A DNA stretch of 38,347 bases from Solirubrobacterales bacterium (lineage in GTDB: Bacteria; Actinomycetota; Thermoleophilia; Solirubrobacterales; Solirubrobacteraceae): contig PLYX01000084.1 of assembly GCA_003151895.1 (NCBI GenBank), positions 1 to 38,347 on the forward strand, given 5' to 3'. The notes below the pieces were generated by a model. It searched no databases, was not told the DNA's origin, and saw nothing but the letters and a program-made list of their open reading frames with translations. A program made the position numbers and the translations under genes. Position 1 is the stretch's first letter, and each line of letters begins with the position of its first letter. This document shows positions 16,425 through 24,594 of this stretch, one piece after another.

Positions 16425-18215
16425 TCAGATCATGCTCGTGGTCATCCGCTCGATCTCCGCGATCGAGGTTTGACCGGCGCGCACCTTCGCGATCCCGTCG
16501 TCGCGCATGCGGCGCATCCCTTGACGCACGGCGGCGGCGGAGATGTCGTCCACCGAGGCGCGGCTGAGCACGAGCGAGCGTATCTCCTCTGTAATGGACA
16601 TTACCTCGTAGATGCCCATCCGCCCGCGATAGCCGGTGGTGGCGCAACGCGAGCAACCGACCGGCTCGAATGCCTCGGACTCGTACAACCCATATTCGGC
16701 GAGCAGCGACTCGGGCGCTTTGCTCGCTCGCTTGCAGTGCTGGCAGAGCACCCGCACGAGTCGCTGGGCGACGATGCAGTCGATCGCGGAGGAGATCAGA
16801 AACGGCTCGATGCCCATGTCGATCAGCCGGCCGAGCGCGCTGGGGGCGTCGCGTGTGTGCAGCGTGGAGAGCACGAGGTGGCCGGTGAGCGCCGCCTCCA
16901 CCGCGATGTGGGCGGTTTCGCGGTCGCGGATCTCGCCGACCATGATCACGTCCGGGTCGGCGCGCAGCATCGCGCGCAGTCCGCCCGCAAACGTCATGCC
17001 CGCCTTGGGGGCCACCTGCATCTGCTTCACCCCCGCGATCCGCGACTCGACCGGATCCTCGATCGTGAGGATAGAGCGGCTGCCGTCGTTGATGGCGCCG
17101 AGCGCGGCGTAGAGCGTGGTGGACTTGCCGCTGCCGGTCGGCCCGGTGACGAGCACGGCGCCGTTCGGCCGGGCGATCGCGTAGGCGAAGCGATCCTGCT
17201 CGGTGCGCTGCATGCCCAGCGATTCCAGCCCCCGCACGGTGACCCCCTTGTCGAGGATGCGCAGGTAGGCGCCCTCGCCGTACACGAGCGGCAGCGTTGT
17301 CACGCGCACGTCGACACGGCGCCCGCCGACGGTCAGCGCGAAGCGCCCGTCCTGCGGCATGCGCCGCTCGGAGATGTCCATCTCGGACATGATCTTCACG
17401 CGCGAGATCACGTTCGTCGCCATCGAGCGCTTCAGAGTGGAGGTCTGGGAGAGCACGCCGTCGATCCGGAACAGCACGCGCATGTCGCCCTCGCCCGGAT
17501 CGATGTGAATGTCCGATGCGCCCTGCTCGATCGCATCGGCGATGATCGAGTGCACGAGCTTGATCACGGGCGCGTCCTTGTCGGCCTCGTCCATCACGAG
17601 CTCCGCCTCGGCCTGAACCTCCTCGTCGACGATCTCTTCGACGGACTGCTCCACGCGCGAGAGGCGCATGATCAGGATGTTGAGATCCTCGATCGACGCG
17701 GACGCGGCGCGCACGCGCCGGCCGGTGAGCATCGCGATGTCGTCGACCGTGAGCACGTTCGTGGGGTCGGCCATCGCCAGCAGCAGCGTGCCGTCCTCCA
17801 GGAACCCCACCGGCACCGCCTGGTAGCGCCTGATGGCCTCCATGTCGATCAGGTTGACCGCCCCCATGTCGAGCTCGTACACCGACAGATCGATGTAGTC
17901 GAGGCCGTAGCGCTCGGCCACGACGCGTGCGAGCTGGTCGTGGCGCAGGATGCCCTGCTCGACGAGAATCTGACCGGTGGGCTTGCGCTGGGCGCGTGCG
18001 ATTTCGACCGCTTCCTCCACCTTCTCGCGCGTGGCGAACCCGAGGTCCACGACGACATCCCCGATCAGCCGTCCGGGGCGCAGCTCGCCGGCGGCCTGGG
18101 TAAGCGCCGTGGACTTGACCGAGCCGCTGTGAGCAGGCGTACGCGCACCCTCGGCGGGGCGCAGGAGCGTGAGCTCGCTCACGGATGCACCGGTTGAACT
18201 GGGTTGATCCCCCAC
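16425..18215 (-). CDS. pilB: Type IV pilus / type II secretion assembly ATPase (PilB/GspE)
   Basis: The 596-residue ATPase has an N-terminal MshEN domain (about residues 45-195: GRLIGDVVVDLGFATREKVE, LVEQGILRHDQLARVVAERY), a linker, and the GspE motor. Walker A is GPTGSGKST (about 356-364). An Asp/Glu box ILTIEDPVE and Walker B VIMVGEIRDRETA follow, then LSTLHTRDAPSA. The zinc tetracysteine is present as CQHC (about 491) and CSRC (about 520). PilB powers pilin polymerisation; MshEN domains of this kind can bind c-di-GMP, and the RPGRLIGD and AVPV segments fit that. The proline at its start is preceded by a Ser/Thr-rich 35-residue lead. No pilin, PilC or PilT is in the window, so the rest of the machine must lie elsewhere. 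Confidence 0.93.
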   Translation of the reverse strand: MGDQPSSTGASVSELTLLRPAEGARTPAHSGSVKSTALTQAAGELRPGRLIGDVVVDLGFATREKVEEAVEIARAQRKPTGQILVEQGILRHDQLARVVAERYGLDYIDLSVYELDMGAVNLIDMEAIRRYQAVPVGFLEDGTLLLAMADPTNVLTVDDIAMLTGRRVRAASASIEDLNILIMRLSRVEQSVEEIVDEEVQAEAELVMDEADKDAPVIKLVHSIIADAIEQGASDIHIDPGEGDMRVLFRIDGVLSQTSTLKRSMATNVISRVKIMSEMDISERRMPQDGRFALTVGGRRVDVRVTTLPLVYGEGAYLRILDKGVTVRGLESLGMQRTEQDRFAYAIARPNGAVLVTGPTGSGKSTTLYAALGAINDGSRSILTIEDPVESRIAGVKQMQVAPKAGMTFAGGLRAMLRADPDVIMVGEIRDRETAHIAVEAALTGHLVLSTLHTRDAPSALGRLIDMGIEPFLISSAIDCIVAQRLVRVLCQHCKRASKAPESLLAEYGLYESEAFEPVGCSRCATTGYRGRMGIYEVMSITEEIRSLVLSRASVDDISAAAVRQGMRRMRDDGIAKVRAGQTSIAEIERMTTSMI

Positions 18216-18258
18216 GCTTTGATGATCGGCATGAGCGAGCCTGGACTTGAGACGGCGG

Positions 18259-19245
18259 CTAGCGTCCGAGGCCCTGCTCGAAAGCGCCCTTCACGCCCGC
18301 GTCGAGCGCGTTGAGCCGCTGCAGCGCGAGCGCCTCAGCCGAGGCGAAGCGCTGGGTGCCGGCCCCGGCGGGGCCGTCTCCACCGTGGTGGGTGAGCACG
18401 CAGTGCTCCAACGCCAGGCGGCGCTCGGCCGCCAGCGCAGGCGGCGCGTGTGCGGCGATCAGGCGCAAGCCGAGCTCGACGTGGCCGAGCATACGACCCT
18501 CCTCCGTACGAGTGATCTCGGCGCCGTAGGCATACTCGCGCGCCTTGCCGAGGTCGTGGACGAGCGCGGCGCACAGCAGCAGGTCGCGGTCCAGGCGCGG
18601 ATGCACCGCGCACAGCTCCACCGCCATCATGGCGACAGCAACCGTGTGCTCCAGCAGCCCCCCGAGGAAGGCGTGGTGGACGGAGGAGCGCGCCGGGCCG
18701 GAGGATGGGAGCGAGCACGGGGCGCGGCGCAGGCCGGCGCGCAGCTCGCGATCGGCAAGCAGGCGGTCGAGCAACGCTTTGTATCCGGGGTCATACACCT
18801 CGCGGGCGAGGTGCTCGAGGAACCCTTCGAGCTCGTCGAGGTCGCGACGCGACACGGGCAGGAAGCGAGCGGCCTCCTCGTCGCCGGCGTCGACGCGCGC
18901 GATCTGCTCGACCGTGACCTGGATATCTCCGCGGAAGCTCTTGGCGCGCCCGCGCACGCGCACGAGGTCGCCGCGCTCGAAGCGTCCGGCGAGCAGGTCG
19001 GCGTCGTCGAACGCCCGGCCCGTGACGCTGCCGGTCTGGTCGCGCAGCTCAACCGTGAGGTAGGGGGCGCCGGAGCGCGCCAGGAGGCGCTCCTTGCGCG
19101 CGCACGCGAACACCGCCTCCACGAGGTCGCCGTCGCGCAGCGTGGCGATCGTCTGCGCATCGCCCGCGCCACCGTCCGGGGCGGAAGCGCCGGTGGCCCC
19201 CGGCTCGCCGGCCGGCGCACTGGTGGTGGAGCTCTTGGTGGACAT
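18259..19245 (-). CDS. HD-domain 3'-5' exoribonuclease, YhaM-like (OB fold plus HD)
   Basis: The 328-residue protein has an OB-fold near the N terminus (residues about 40-125: FACARKERLLARSGAPYLTV, VTGRAFDDADLL, FERGDLVRVRGRAKSFRGD). A metal-dependent HD domain follows: HHAFLGGLLEHTVAVAMMAV, then AALVHDLGKAREY with the HD pair, and later LTHHGG. This order is that of YhaM/CBF1-type nucleases, which degrade RNA or ssDNA from the 3' end. ATG at 19245 is chosen over the longer frame because the first 14 residues upstream lie in the divergent promoter. Only 28 bases separate it from the PAC2 gene on the other strand. RNA decay is the likely role. Confidence 0.85.
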   Translation of the reverse strand: MSTKSSTTSAPAGEPGATGASAPDGGAGDAQTIATLRDGDLVEAVFACARKERLLARSGAPYLTVELRDQTGSVTGRAFDDADLLAGRFERGDLVRVRGRAKSFRGDIQVTVEQIARVDAGDEEAARFLPVSRRDLDELEGFLEHLAREVYDPGYKALLDRLLADRELRAGLRRAPCSLPSSGPARSSVHHAFLGGLLEHTVAVAMMAVELCAVHPRLDRDLLLCAALVHDLGKAREYAYGAEITRTEEGRMLGHVELGLRLIAAHAPPALAAERRLALEHCVLTHHGGDGPAGAGTQRFASAEALALQRLNALDAGVKGAFEQGLGR

Positions 19246-19266
19246 GCGGTGTCCATGATGTACGGT
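19239..19266 (+). promoter_or_regulatory. Leaderless promoter of the PAC2 gene
   Basis: TGGACA (19239-19244), 16 bases, then TACGGT (19261-19266) are followed by 7 bases and ATG at 19274. The -35 box overlaps the start codon of the divergent HD nuclease gene, so the two genes must share this 28-base gap. Confidence 0.5.
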
Positions 19267-19273
19267 GGTTCGG

Positions 19274-20149
19274 ATGCAGCCGCTCATCTGGGATCGCCGC
19301 CCCGACGGCTTGAGGGCCCCGGCGATGGTGTGCTCGTTTCAGGGTTGGAACGATGCGGGCGACGCGGCGTCGACCGCGACCGCATTCCTCGGGCAGGCGC
19401 TGGGCGCAGAGCGCTTTGCCCAGATCGACACGGAGGAGTTCTACGACTTCCAGGCCAACCGCCCGCACGTGAAGATCGACGAGACCCAGGCGCGCGTGAT
19501 CTCCTGGCCGTCGGTTGAAATCTTCGAGGCCCGCGCCCCGCGTGCCCACCGCGATCTCGTGATCGTGCAGGGCGCCGAGCCGTCGATGCGCTGGCGCTCG
19601 TTCAGCGCCCTGATCGTGGACCTCGCCGAAGTGCTCGACGTGCAGCTCGTGGTGACGCTCGGGGGGCTGTTGGCGGATGTGCCGCACTCCCAGCCGGTGG
19701 CAATGACGGGCTTCGCCTCCGATCCCGCACTGATGGAGCGGCTTGGATTGAAAGCGAGCAGCTACGAGGGTCCCACCGGGATCGTGGGCGTGCTGCACGC
19801 CACCTGCGCGCAGGCGGGGCTGCCCTCGGCGAGCGTGTGGGCGAGCGTTCCCCACTACGTGGCTGCCGCCGCGAGCCCCAAGGCGGCGCTCGCGCTGCTG
19901 CGCAAGCTGGAGCTGATGGTGGGGGTTTCGGTGGACGTCACCGAGCTGGAGGAAGCCGCCGGCGAGTATGAGCACCAGGTGGGGTTGGCCGTGCAGTCAG
20001 ACCCGGACATACAGGCGTTCGTGGAGCGCCTGGAGCGGCGCGCCGCGGAGAACGACCAGGCGGCGATCAGCCCGCAGGACCTGCCCTCAGGGGACCTCTT
20101 GGCGCGCGAATTCCAGCGCTTTTTGCGCCAGCGCGGGATCGAGAGCTGA
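19274..20149 (+). CDS. PAC2 family protein (proteasome assembly chaperone-like)
   Basis: The 291-residue protein has the PAC2 fold signatures: MVCSFQGWNDAGDAASTATA at residues 18-37, LVIVQGAEPSMRW, VVTLGGLLADVPHSQPV and EGPTGIVGVLHATCAQAGLP followed by VPHYVA. PAC2 proteins are common in actinobacteria, including those with proteasomes. Eukaryotic relatives help assemble the 20S core; the bacterial role is unproven. A C-terminal helical region with VERLERRAAENDQA and LAREFQRFLRQRG may be a coiled coil. ATG at 19274 is preferred over GTG 19265 because of the promoter spacing. Confidence 0.9.
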   Translation: MQPLIWDRRPDGLRAPAMVCSFQGWNDAGDAASTATAFLGQALGAERFAQIDTEEFYDFQANRPHVKIDETQARVISWPSVEIFEARAPRAHRDLVIVQGAEPSMRWRSFSALIVDLAEVLDVQLVVTLGGLLADVPHSQPVAMTGFASDPALMERLGLKASSYEGPTGIVGVLHATCAQAGLPSASVWASVPHYVAAAASPKAALALLRKLELMVGVSVDVTELEEAAGEYEHQVGLAVQSDPDIQAFVERLERRAAENDQAAISPQDLPSGDLLAREFQRFLRQRGIES

Positions 20150-20200
20150 GCAGAGCGACCACCGCCCGCCTCGCGGTCAGGCGTCGCGGCCGTGTTTGAT

Positions 20201-21469
20201 CTACGGGCCTGAGGCGACGCCGTAGGTGACGGCGGCCGACCCCATCAGCAGTTTGCCGGAGCCATACTCGGACTCGGCCTTGGAGGGCTGGAAGCCGGGT
20301 GAGAGCGGGATCGTCTTCTTCAGGGCGTACATCACGAACTCGATCGTGTCGCTCTTGCCGTGGGCTGGGCAGATCGGGCTGTAGGCGGCCTTGCCGGCGG
20401 TGTTGGCGCCGACCACGGCTCCTGCCGGCACTTGACCGGCGGCGACCCCGGTCGAGCTCGGGGAGATCCCGCCGACGATCCAGCGGATGCCACCGGTTGA
20501 CCCGGAGGAGTTGTCGTCGATGACGAACAGCACGAGCTCGGCAGCGTGCGCGGGGACGTGCTGCCAGGAGAGCGGCGGGGAGCTGCCGGCGCCCGCGCAG
20601 GTGTACTGGGCGGGGATCGCCCCGTTGCGTTCGAACGCGGAGCTCGAGATCGAGAACCCACCGGGAGGGGTGTAGACCTCGCCGCTGGAGCTCGACGCGG
20701 AAGAGGTGGCAGACGAGCCGCTCGCGGTCGACCCGCCTGACTTGGAAGCCGCGCTTCGCGAACTCGTGGCGGTGAGGTTTTCCGGCTTGCCTTTGTACTG
20801 CTTGCAGTCTTCCATCACATACCCCGCATGGCAGTCCGTGAGGCCCTTCCAGTGCGCGTGGAAGTTGTTCTCGAAGCCTGTGAGCAGAGCCGTGCGCTGC
20901 GCTGCGCTCTTGCCGGCGGTGACCTTCGCGGCGATGCGCGAGGCGAGCAGTTCGACCTTGATGCGCGCCAGCAGGTCGGCTTCGGTCTCGCCGGACTTGG
21001 CGAGGTACTTCTGCAGCTCGCCGGCCTTCGGGAAGCTCTGGCGCTCGAGCTGGGCGAAGCGCTGCTTGACTTCGGCTTCGGAGATCGTGATCCCGCGGGC
21101 GGCCGCCTCGCCGAGCACCCACTCGGAGGTGATCAGGAAGCCGAGCGCCTGATGGCTCGGCGAGCTCGCGGCGCCGAGCGCCGTCTCGACGGACAGCCAG
21201 TGCTGGTAGCTCGACTTGGGGATCGGGGTGCCGGACACGAACGCGACGGCGTCGGCGGCCGGGACGGCGGCGGTCGAACCCTGTGTGGGGGCGGCGGCGG
21301 GGGACGCCGGCACCGAGGGGGTGGACGTGGAGGAGCCGCCCCCGCAGCCGGCGAGCAGGGCGGCGCTTACGAGCAGGCCGGCGGCGAGCAGCGACAGCGC
21401 CGGGCACAGCGATCTGCGCGTGCGTACGGCCCCTGCCCGCGTGGTGCGTACCTTCATCCGTCCGCTCAT
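20201..21469 (-). CDS. Lipoprotein: SurA-N-like chaperone region fused to a PEBP (YbhB/Raf-kinase-inhibitor-like) domain
   Basis: The 422-residue protein starts with an Arg-rich signal peptide and lipobox LLAGC (Cys about residue 42), then a Ser/Thr/Pro linker. Residues about 75-235 resemble SurA/PrsA N-terminal chaperone helices: VAFVSGTPIPKSSYQHWLSV, EAEVKQRFAQLERQSFPKAG and LLARIKVELLASRIAAKV. No parvulin PPIase domain follows. Instead, after a second Ser-rich linker, residues about 270-420 form a PEBP domain with FSISSSAFERNGAIPAQYTC, PPLSWQHVPAHAAELVLFVI, DDNSS, GGIRWIVGGI and YSPICPAHGKSDTIEFVMYA. PEBP proteins bind phosphorylated or anionic ligands. The combination on one membrane-anchored chain is unusual; a role in envelope protein handling is only inferred. 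ATG 21457 is an alternative start. Confidence 0.82.
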   Translation of the reverse strand: MSGRMKVRTTRAGAVRTRRSLCPALSLLAAGLLVSAALLAGCGGGSSTSTPSVPASPAAAPTQGSTAAVPAADAVAFVSGTPIPKSSYQHWLSVETALGAASSPSHQALGFLITSEWVLGEAAARGITISEAEVKQRFAQLERQSFPKAGELQKYLAKSGETEADLLARIKVELLASRIAAKVTAGKSAAQRTALLTGFENNFHAHWKGLTDCHAGYVMEDCKQYKGKPENLTATSSRSAASKSGGSTASGSSATSSASSSSGEVYTPPGGFSISSSAFERNGAIPAQYTCAGAGSSPPLSWQHVPAHAAELVLFVIDDNSSGSTGGIRWIVGGISPSSTGVAAGQVPAGAVVGANTAGKAAYSPICPAHGKSDTIEFVMYALKKTIPLSPGFQPSKAESEYGSGKLLMGSAAVTYGVASGP

Positions 21470-21510
21470 CCGTCGTCGAGGCTAATCACAGAGCCTAAAG
21501 CGCAGCGAAA

Positions 21511-21603
21511 GCCTACTTTATGCCCCCAATTTTGGCATTATTATTCTAAATTAGGCAGCTTACTTTAGAAGTTTAATACTAAAACAGGCAGCCTACTTTG
21601 GAA
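21511..21603. repeat. Three short direct repeats in an AT-rich pocket upstream of the first DUF4143 ATPase
   Basis: The core GCYTACTTT occurs at 21511, 21558 and 21591. The last two extend to GGCAGCYTACTTTRGAA. The spacings are 47 and 33 bases. The surrounding region, about 21505-21625, is strikingly AT-rich against the GC-rich genome. The repeats end just before the -10 box and start codon of the ATPase, the position of operators. Confidence 0.7.
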
Positions 21604-21610
21604 ATAATGC

Positions 21611-21616
21611 TATCTT
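21611..21616 (+). promoter_or_regulatory. -10 box TATCTT of the first DUF4143 ATPase
   Basis: TATCTT is followed by 8 bases and the ATG at 21625, again predicting a leaderless message. No convincing -35 hexamer is seen; that position is occupied by the third direct repeat. Confidence 0.4.
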
Positions 21617-21624
21617 GAGCAGAT

Positions 21625-23070
21625 ATGGCGCTCAGTGACGAGGAGATCCTCAGCCAGAATCCATGGTGGAGCGAGAAGGGATGGCCGGCCGACGACCGGC
21701 AGCTCGCCCGGCTCGCCGGCCAGCCCGTGCGCCTGCCCGCGGAGCTGGTCGACACGATCGACCTGAGCAGGGCGGGCATCCACGTGTTGCGCGGCCCGCG
21801 CCAGGTCGGCAAGACGACCGACCTCAAGCTGCTGGTCGAGCGCGCCCTGGCCGAGGGACACGACGCGCGCTCGATCGTGTATCTGACGCTCGACTTGATA
21901 GAGGGCGAGCCGCACGCCGAGTTGGCCCGAACGGTCACACGCGCCAAGGCGCTGGCGATGCACCCGGGACAGAGCATCGTGCTGCTCGACGAGGTGACCG
22001 GCATTCCACGCTGGCAGACGGCGGTGAAGGCCATCTGGGACAGCGGGACGATCGACGATGACGTGGTCGTGTGCAGCGGCTCCTCGGCGATCGATCTACA
22101 ACGGGGCGCCGCCGAGCGACTCCCGGGGCGCCGCGGCGCGGGCCGCGACTATCTCGCGTTGCCGCAGACGTTCGCGTCGTTCGCCCGAGCGATCGACCCC
22201 TCAATACCCCCGTCACCGTGCCTGACGATCGCCGATATCCCTACCGCTGAGGGGGTCGCGACACTGGAGCAGAGCCGCATATACGGAGCGGGGCTCAAGC
22301 ACGCCCTCTCCCTGTACCTGAAGTTCGGCGGGCTGCCGGCGGCCGTCGCCGAGGCATCCACCGGAGCGCCCGACCCCTCAGAGCGGGTCAAGCGGGTGCT
22401 GTATGACTCGCTCGTCAAGGAGGTCCAGCGACGCGGCGCGAGCATTCCGGCGGCCCAAGCGCTGCTCGAGCGAGTACTGCGATCGCTCGGCTCGAGAACC
22501 GATTGGAGCAGGATGGCACGCGAGATGGACGTGCCGCTCTCAAACAGGCGTGGAGCCACGAGCTACCACACTCTGCGCGACTACATCGAGCTGCTGGCGG
22601 GCGGTTACTTCCTGTTCATCCTGTACTTCTGGAGGGCGGGCTCACAGACGAACAGCCTGTCCAACGAGAAGAAGGTGTTCTTCGCCGACCCACTCCTGCA
22701 CACGATCGCGCTCGATCTCACACCAGGACGCACGGCTGACGTTCCCGCACTCGTCGAGAACGCGGTGGGCCTGGCGCTCTACCGTCGCTACGAGCCACAC
22801 GAGCGCTCGATCGAATCGTTTGTGTCGCCCGACCGGCTGCACGTGTGGCGCACCGCCCGAGCCGGCGAGGTGGACTTCGTGGCGGGCCCACGTCGCGAGC
22901 TCGACGCCGTGGAGGTCAAGTACCAGCGCCAGATCGACCTGCGCAGCGCAGCCGGCGTGGCGAAGGCTCATCCCGGACGTCCAGCGGTGATCGCGACACG
23001 GGACGATCTGCGATTCGCAGACGATTACGTGCTTGTTCCGGCTCACCTGCTGCTTTGGGCCCTGGGGTGA
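21625..23070 (+). CDS. AAA ATPase with DUF4143 domain (first copy)
   Basis: The 481-residue protein has a P-loop with RGPRQVGKTT (about residues 56-65), Walker B SIVLLDEVTGI and a sensor region VVVCSGSSAIDLQ, then a winged-helix segment (MAREMDVPLSNRRGATSYHT, LRDYIELLAGGYFLFILYFW). The C-terminal DUF4143 domain has FFADPLLHTIAL and the nuclease-like strand EVDFVAGPRRELDAVEVKYQ, where D and E-x-K match the PD-(D/E)XK pattern. The family is widespread and poorly understood; many members sit in accessory regions. The N-terminal 50 residues (LSQNPWWSEKGWPADDRQLA) are characteristic of one subtype. It ends one base from a decayed fragment of a TetR-wHTH gene on the opposite strand. Function unknown. 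Confidence 0.88.
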   Translation: MALSDEEILSQNPWWSEKGWPADDRQLARLAGQPVRLPAELVDTIDLSRAGIHVLRGPRQVGKTTDLKLLVERALAEGHDARSIVYLTLDLIEGEPHAELARTVTRAKALAMHPGQSIVLLDEVTGIPRWQTAVKAIWDSGTIDDDVVVCSGSSAIDLQRGAAERLPGRRGAGRDYLALPQTFASFARAIDPSIPPSPCLTIADIPTAEGVATLEQSRIYGAGLKHALSLYLKFGGLPAAVAEASTGAPDPSERVKRVLYDSLVKEVQRRGASIPAAQALLERVLRSLGSRTDWSRMAREMDVPLSNRRGATSYHTLRDYIELLAGGYFLFILYFWRAGSQTNSLSNEKKVFFADPLLHTIALDLTPGRTADVPALVENAVGLALYRRYEPHERSIESFVSPDRLHVWRTARAGEVDFVAGPRRELDAVEVKYQRQIDLRSAAGVAKAHPGRPAVIATRDDLRFADDYVLVPAHLLLWALG

Positions 23071-23071
23071 G

Positions 23072-23235
23072 TCACCCGCGCGTGGTTTGCTCGGCGATCG
23101 CGCCCTGGACCCGCCAGCCCCTGTCGGTGAGCGTCCAGGCGTTGGGCTCGCCGCGCGAGGCCCCACCGCCGGTGTTCTCGATCGGGCCGATGTCGTGCAG
23201 GCGGGCGAGCGGCGTGCTGGCGCTGGTCCGGTAGA
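23072..23235 (-). pseudogene. Duplicate C-terminal fragment of the TetR-winged-helix regulator
   Basis: On the minus strand the frame reads LARLHDIGPIENTGGGASRG, EPNAWTLTDRGWRVQGAIAE, QTTRG and stop, nearly the same as the last 45 residues of the complete regulator encoded at 24670-25695 (LARLRQLGLIENTGGGATRG). The DNA match runs for about 155 bases at roughly 85 percent by eye, in the same orientation. The upstream side is cut off where the second DUF4143 ATPase gene ends. The reading frame and stop are preserved, so the duplication is probably not very old. Confidence 0.8.
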
Positions 23236-23239
23236 CGGG

Positions 23240-24490
23240 TCAACCGCCGCTCCACAGCCCCGAGACCGGCACCGCCCATATGCGCTCGCCAAACGGCAAG
23301 GTGTGTTCTCCGCAGTACACGACGACGCCTGCCTTGAAGCGGGCGCCGAGCTTGTCTCGCAGGAAGCGCAAGCCGCGCAGACCGGATGCGTCGACGCTGG
23401 TGCCCGCCTTGACCTCAATGCCCACCACCTCGCCGGACGGCGACTCGACGAGCAGGTCGACCTCGCGCTTCTCGGTGTCTCGGTAGAAGTATGGCTCGAC
23501 GCGAATGGTGCTCCAGGTCGCCTGCTTGACGATCTCCATCAGGACGAAGGTCTCGAACAGCATGCCGGCGAGGGCCCCTTGATCGGGGGCGGAGTAGCGC
23601 GTCTCGTCGGCGCCCAAGAGCGCGGCGGCCATGCCGCTGTCCGAGAGGAACAACTTGGGCGTCTTGATCTGCCGCGAGCCGAGGTTCGTCGACCAAGGAC
23701 GCAGCTTGTACAGCAGGAACAGCTGCGAGAGCAACTCGACGTGAGCCTTGATCGTCTTGTCGTCGAGCGCGAGATCGCGCCCGAGCGCGGCGTAGTTGAC
23801 AAGACCGCCGGTACGCGCCGCAAGCAGCCCCAGCAGCCTTTCGAGCTTGGCCGAGTCGATCCGCACCTCGCCCACGTCCGGCAGATCGCGGCCGAGGACG
23901 GTCCGCGCGTAGGAGCGGAAGTAGCGCAGGCGCTGACGCGGAGTACGATCGAGCGCGTCAGGGTAACCTCCGGCGACGACGAGCTTGGCAACTGCGCCGC
24001 GGCCCTTCGGAGCGCCGCTTACTCGCGGCGGCTCGCCGGCGAGCAGCGCGTCGATGACCGAGGTGCGCGTACCGGCAAGCTCGGCTTGCGCGAAGGGCCA
24101 CAGGTTGACGTACTCAACCCGTCCGGGCAGCGCATCGGCGATTGCTCTCGAGGTGATGAGATCAGCCGATCCGGTGAGCAGAAACTGACCGGGTGTGAGA
24201 TCGTCGTCGAGGATCTGCTTGATGGCGAGCATCAGCTCCGGCGCACGCTGAACCTCGTCGATGACGGCCGGCCGCGCCAGCGACAGGGCGAATCCGTCCG
24301 GATCGGCGAGTGCCGACTTGCGCGTCTGCTCGTTGTCTAGGCTGAAGTAGTTTGGAACCAGGCCCGCTGCCTGCAGCTGCTTTGCGAGCGTGCTCTTGCC
24401 CGCCTGACGCGGCCCGACGATCGCCGCGGCGCGACTCACGCTGAGGATGTCGCGCACCTCACCTTCGATGCCTCGTCGAATCAACGCCAT
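23240..24490 (-). CDS. AAA_14 ATPase with DUF4143 domain (second copy)
   Basis: The 416-residue protein has Walker A VGPRQAGKST (about residues 25-34), Walker B ARPAVIDEVQRAPELM, and sensor FLLTGSADLI. The linker LWPFAQAELAGTR and the winged-helix part NYAALGRDLALDDKTIKAHV, ELLSQLFLLYKLRPW follow. The DUF4143 nuclease-like end has TPKLFLSDSGMAAALLG, REVDLLVESPSGEVVGIEVK and GVVVYCGEHTLPFGERIWAV; the D and E-x-K residues are intact. ATG at 24490 has GGAGG 6 bases upstream. It belongs to a different subtype from the copy at 21625 and shares little sequence with it. A 23-bp-periodic repeat array lies just upstream. Flanking duplicated regulator sequence suggests the gene arrived as a unit. Confidence 0.9.
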   Translation of the reverse strand: MALIRRGIEGEVRDILSVSRAAAIVGPRQAGKSTLAKQLQAAGLVPNYFSLDNEQTRKSALADPDGFALSLARPAVIDEVQRAPELMLAIKQILDDDLTPGQFLLTGSADLITSRAIADALPGRVEYVNLWPFAQAELAGTRTSVIDALLAGEPPRVSGAPKGRGAVAKLVVAGGYPDALDRTPRQRLRYFRSYARTVLGRDLPDVGEVRIDSAKLERLLGLLAARTGGLVNYAALGRDLALDDKTIKAHVELLSQLFLLYKLRPWSTNLGSRQIKTPKLFLSDSGMAAALLGADETRYSAPDQGALAGMLFETFVLMEIVKQATWSTIRVEPYFYRDTEKREVDLLVESPSGEVVGIEVKAGTSVDASGLRGLRFLRDKLGARFKAGVVVYCGEHTLPFGERIWAVPVSGLWSGG

Positions 24491-24514
24491 CGTTGCCTCC
24501 AAGTTTGCCGACCG

Positions 24515-24594
24515 ATCCGGAATAGGATAGCTGATCAATCCGGAGTAGCATGGCCGACTAATCCGGAATAGGAGACCCGACTATCTCGGACTAT
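24515..24594. repeat. Tandem 23-bp-periodic repeat array upstream of the second DUF4143 ATPase
   Basis: ATCCGGARTAG begins at 24515, 24538 and 24561, exactly 23 bases apart. A degenerate fourth copy, ATCTCGGACTA, starts at 24583 (22 bases on). Between the cores the sequence GCCGACTA recurs, so the unit extends to most of the 23 bases. There are no unique spacers. The array begins 25 bases before the start codon and covers the expected promoter. Confidence 0.85.

Noticed and set aside
16470-18197. 575-codon plus-strand open frame opposite pilB, and a 630-codon one opposite the FN3-like gene at 25759-27651.
   Set aside because: Both lack recognisable domains and have shadow-type composition, while the opposite strand encodes clear proteins with signal peptides or Walker motifs.
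24515-24594. Repeat array considered as a CRISPR.
   Set aside because: The repeats are head-to-tail with a 23-base period and no unique spacers, and no cas genes are near.
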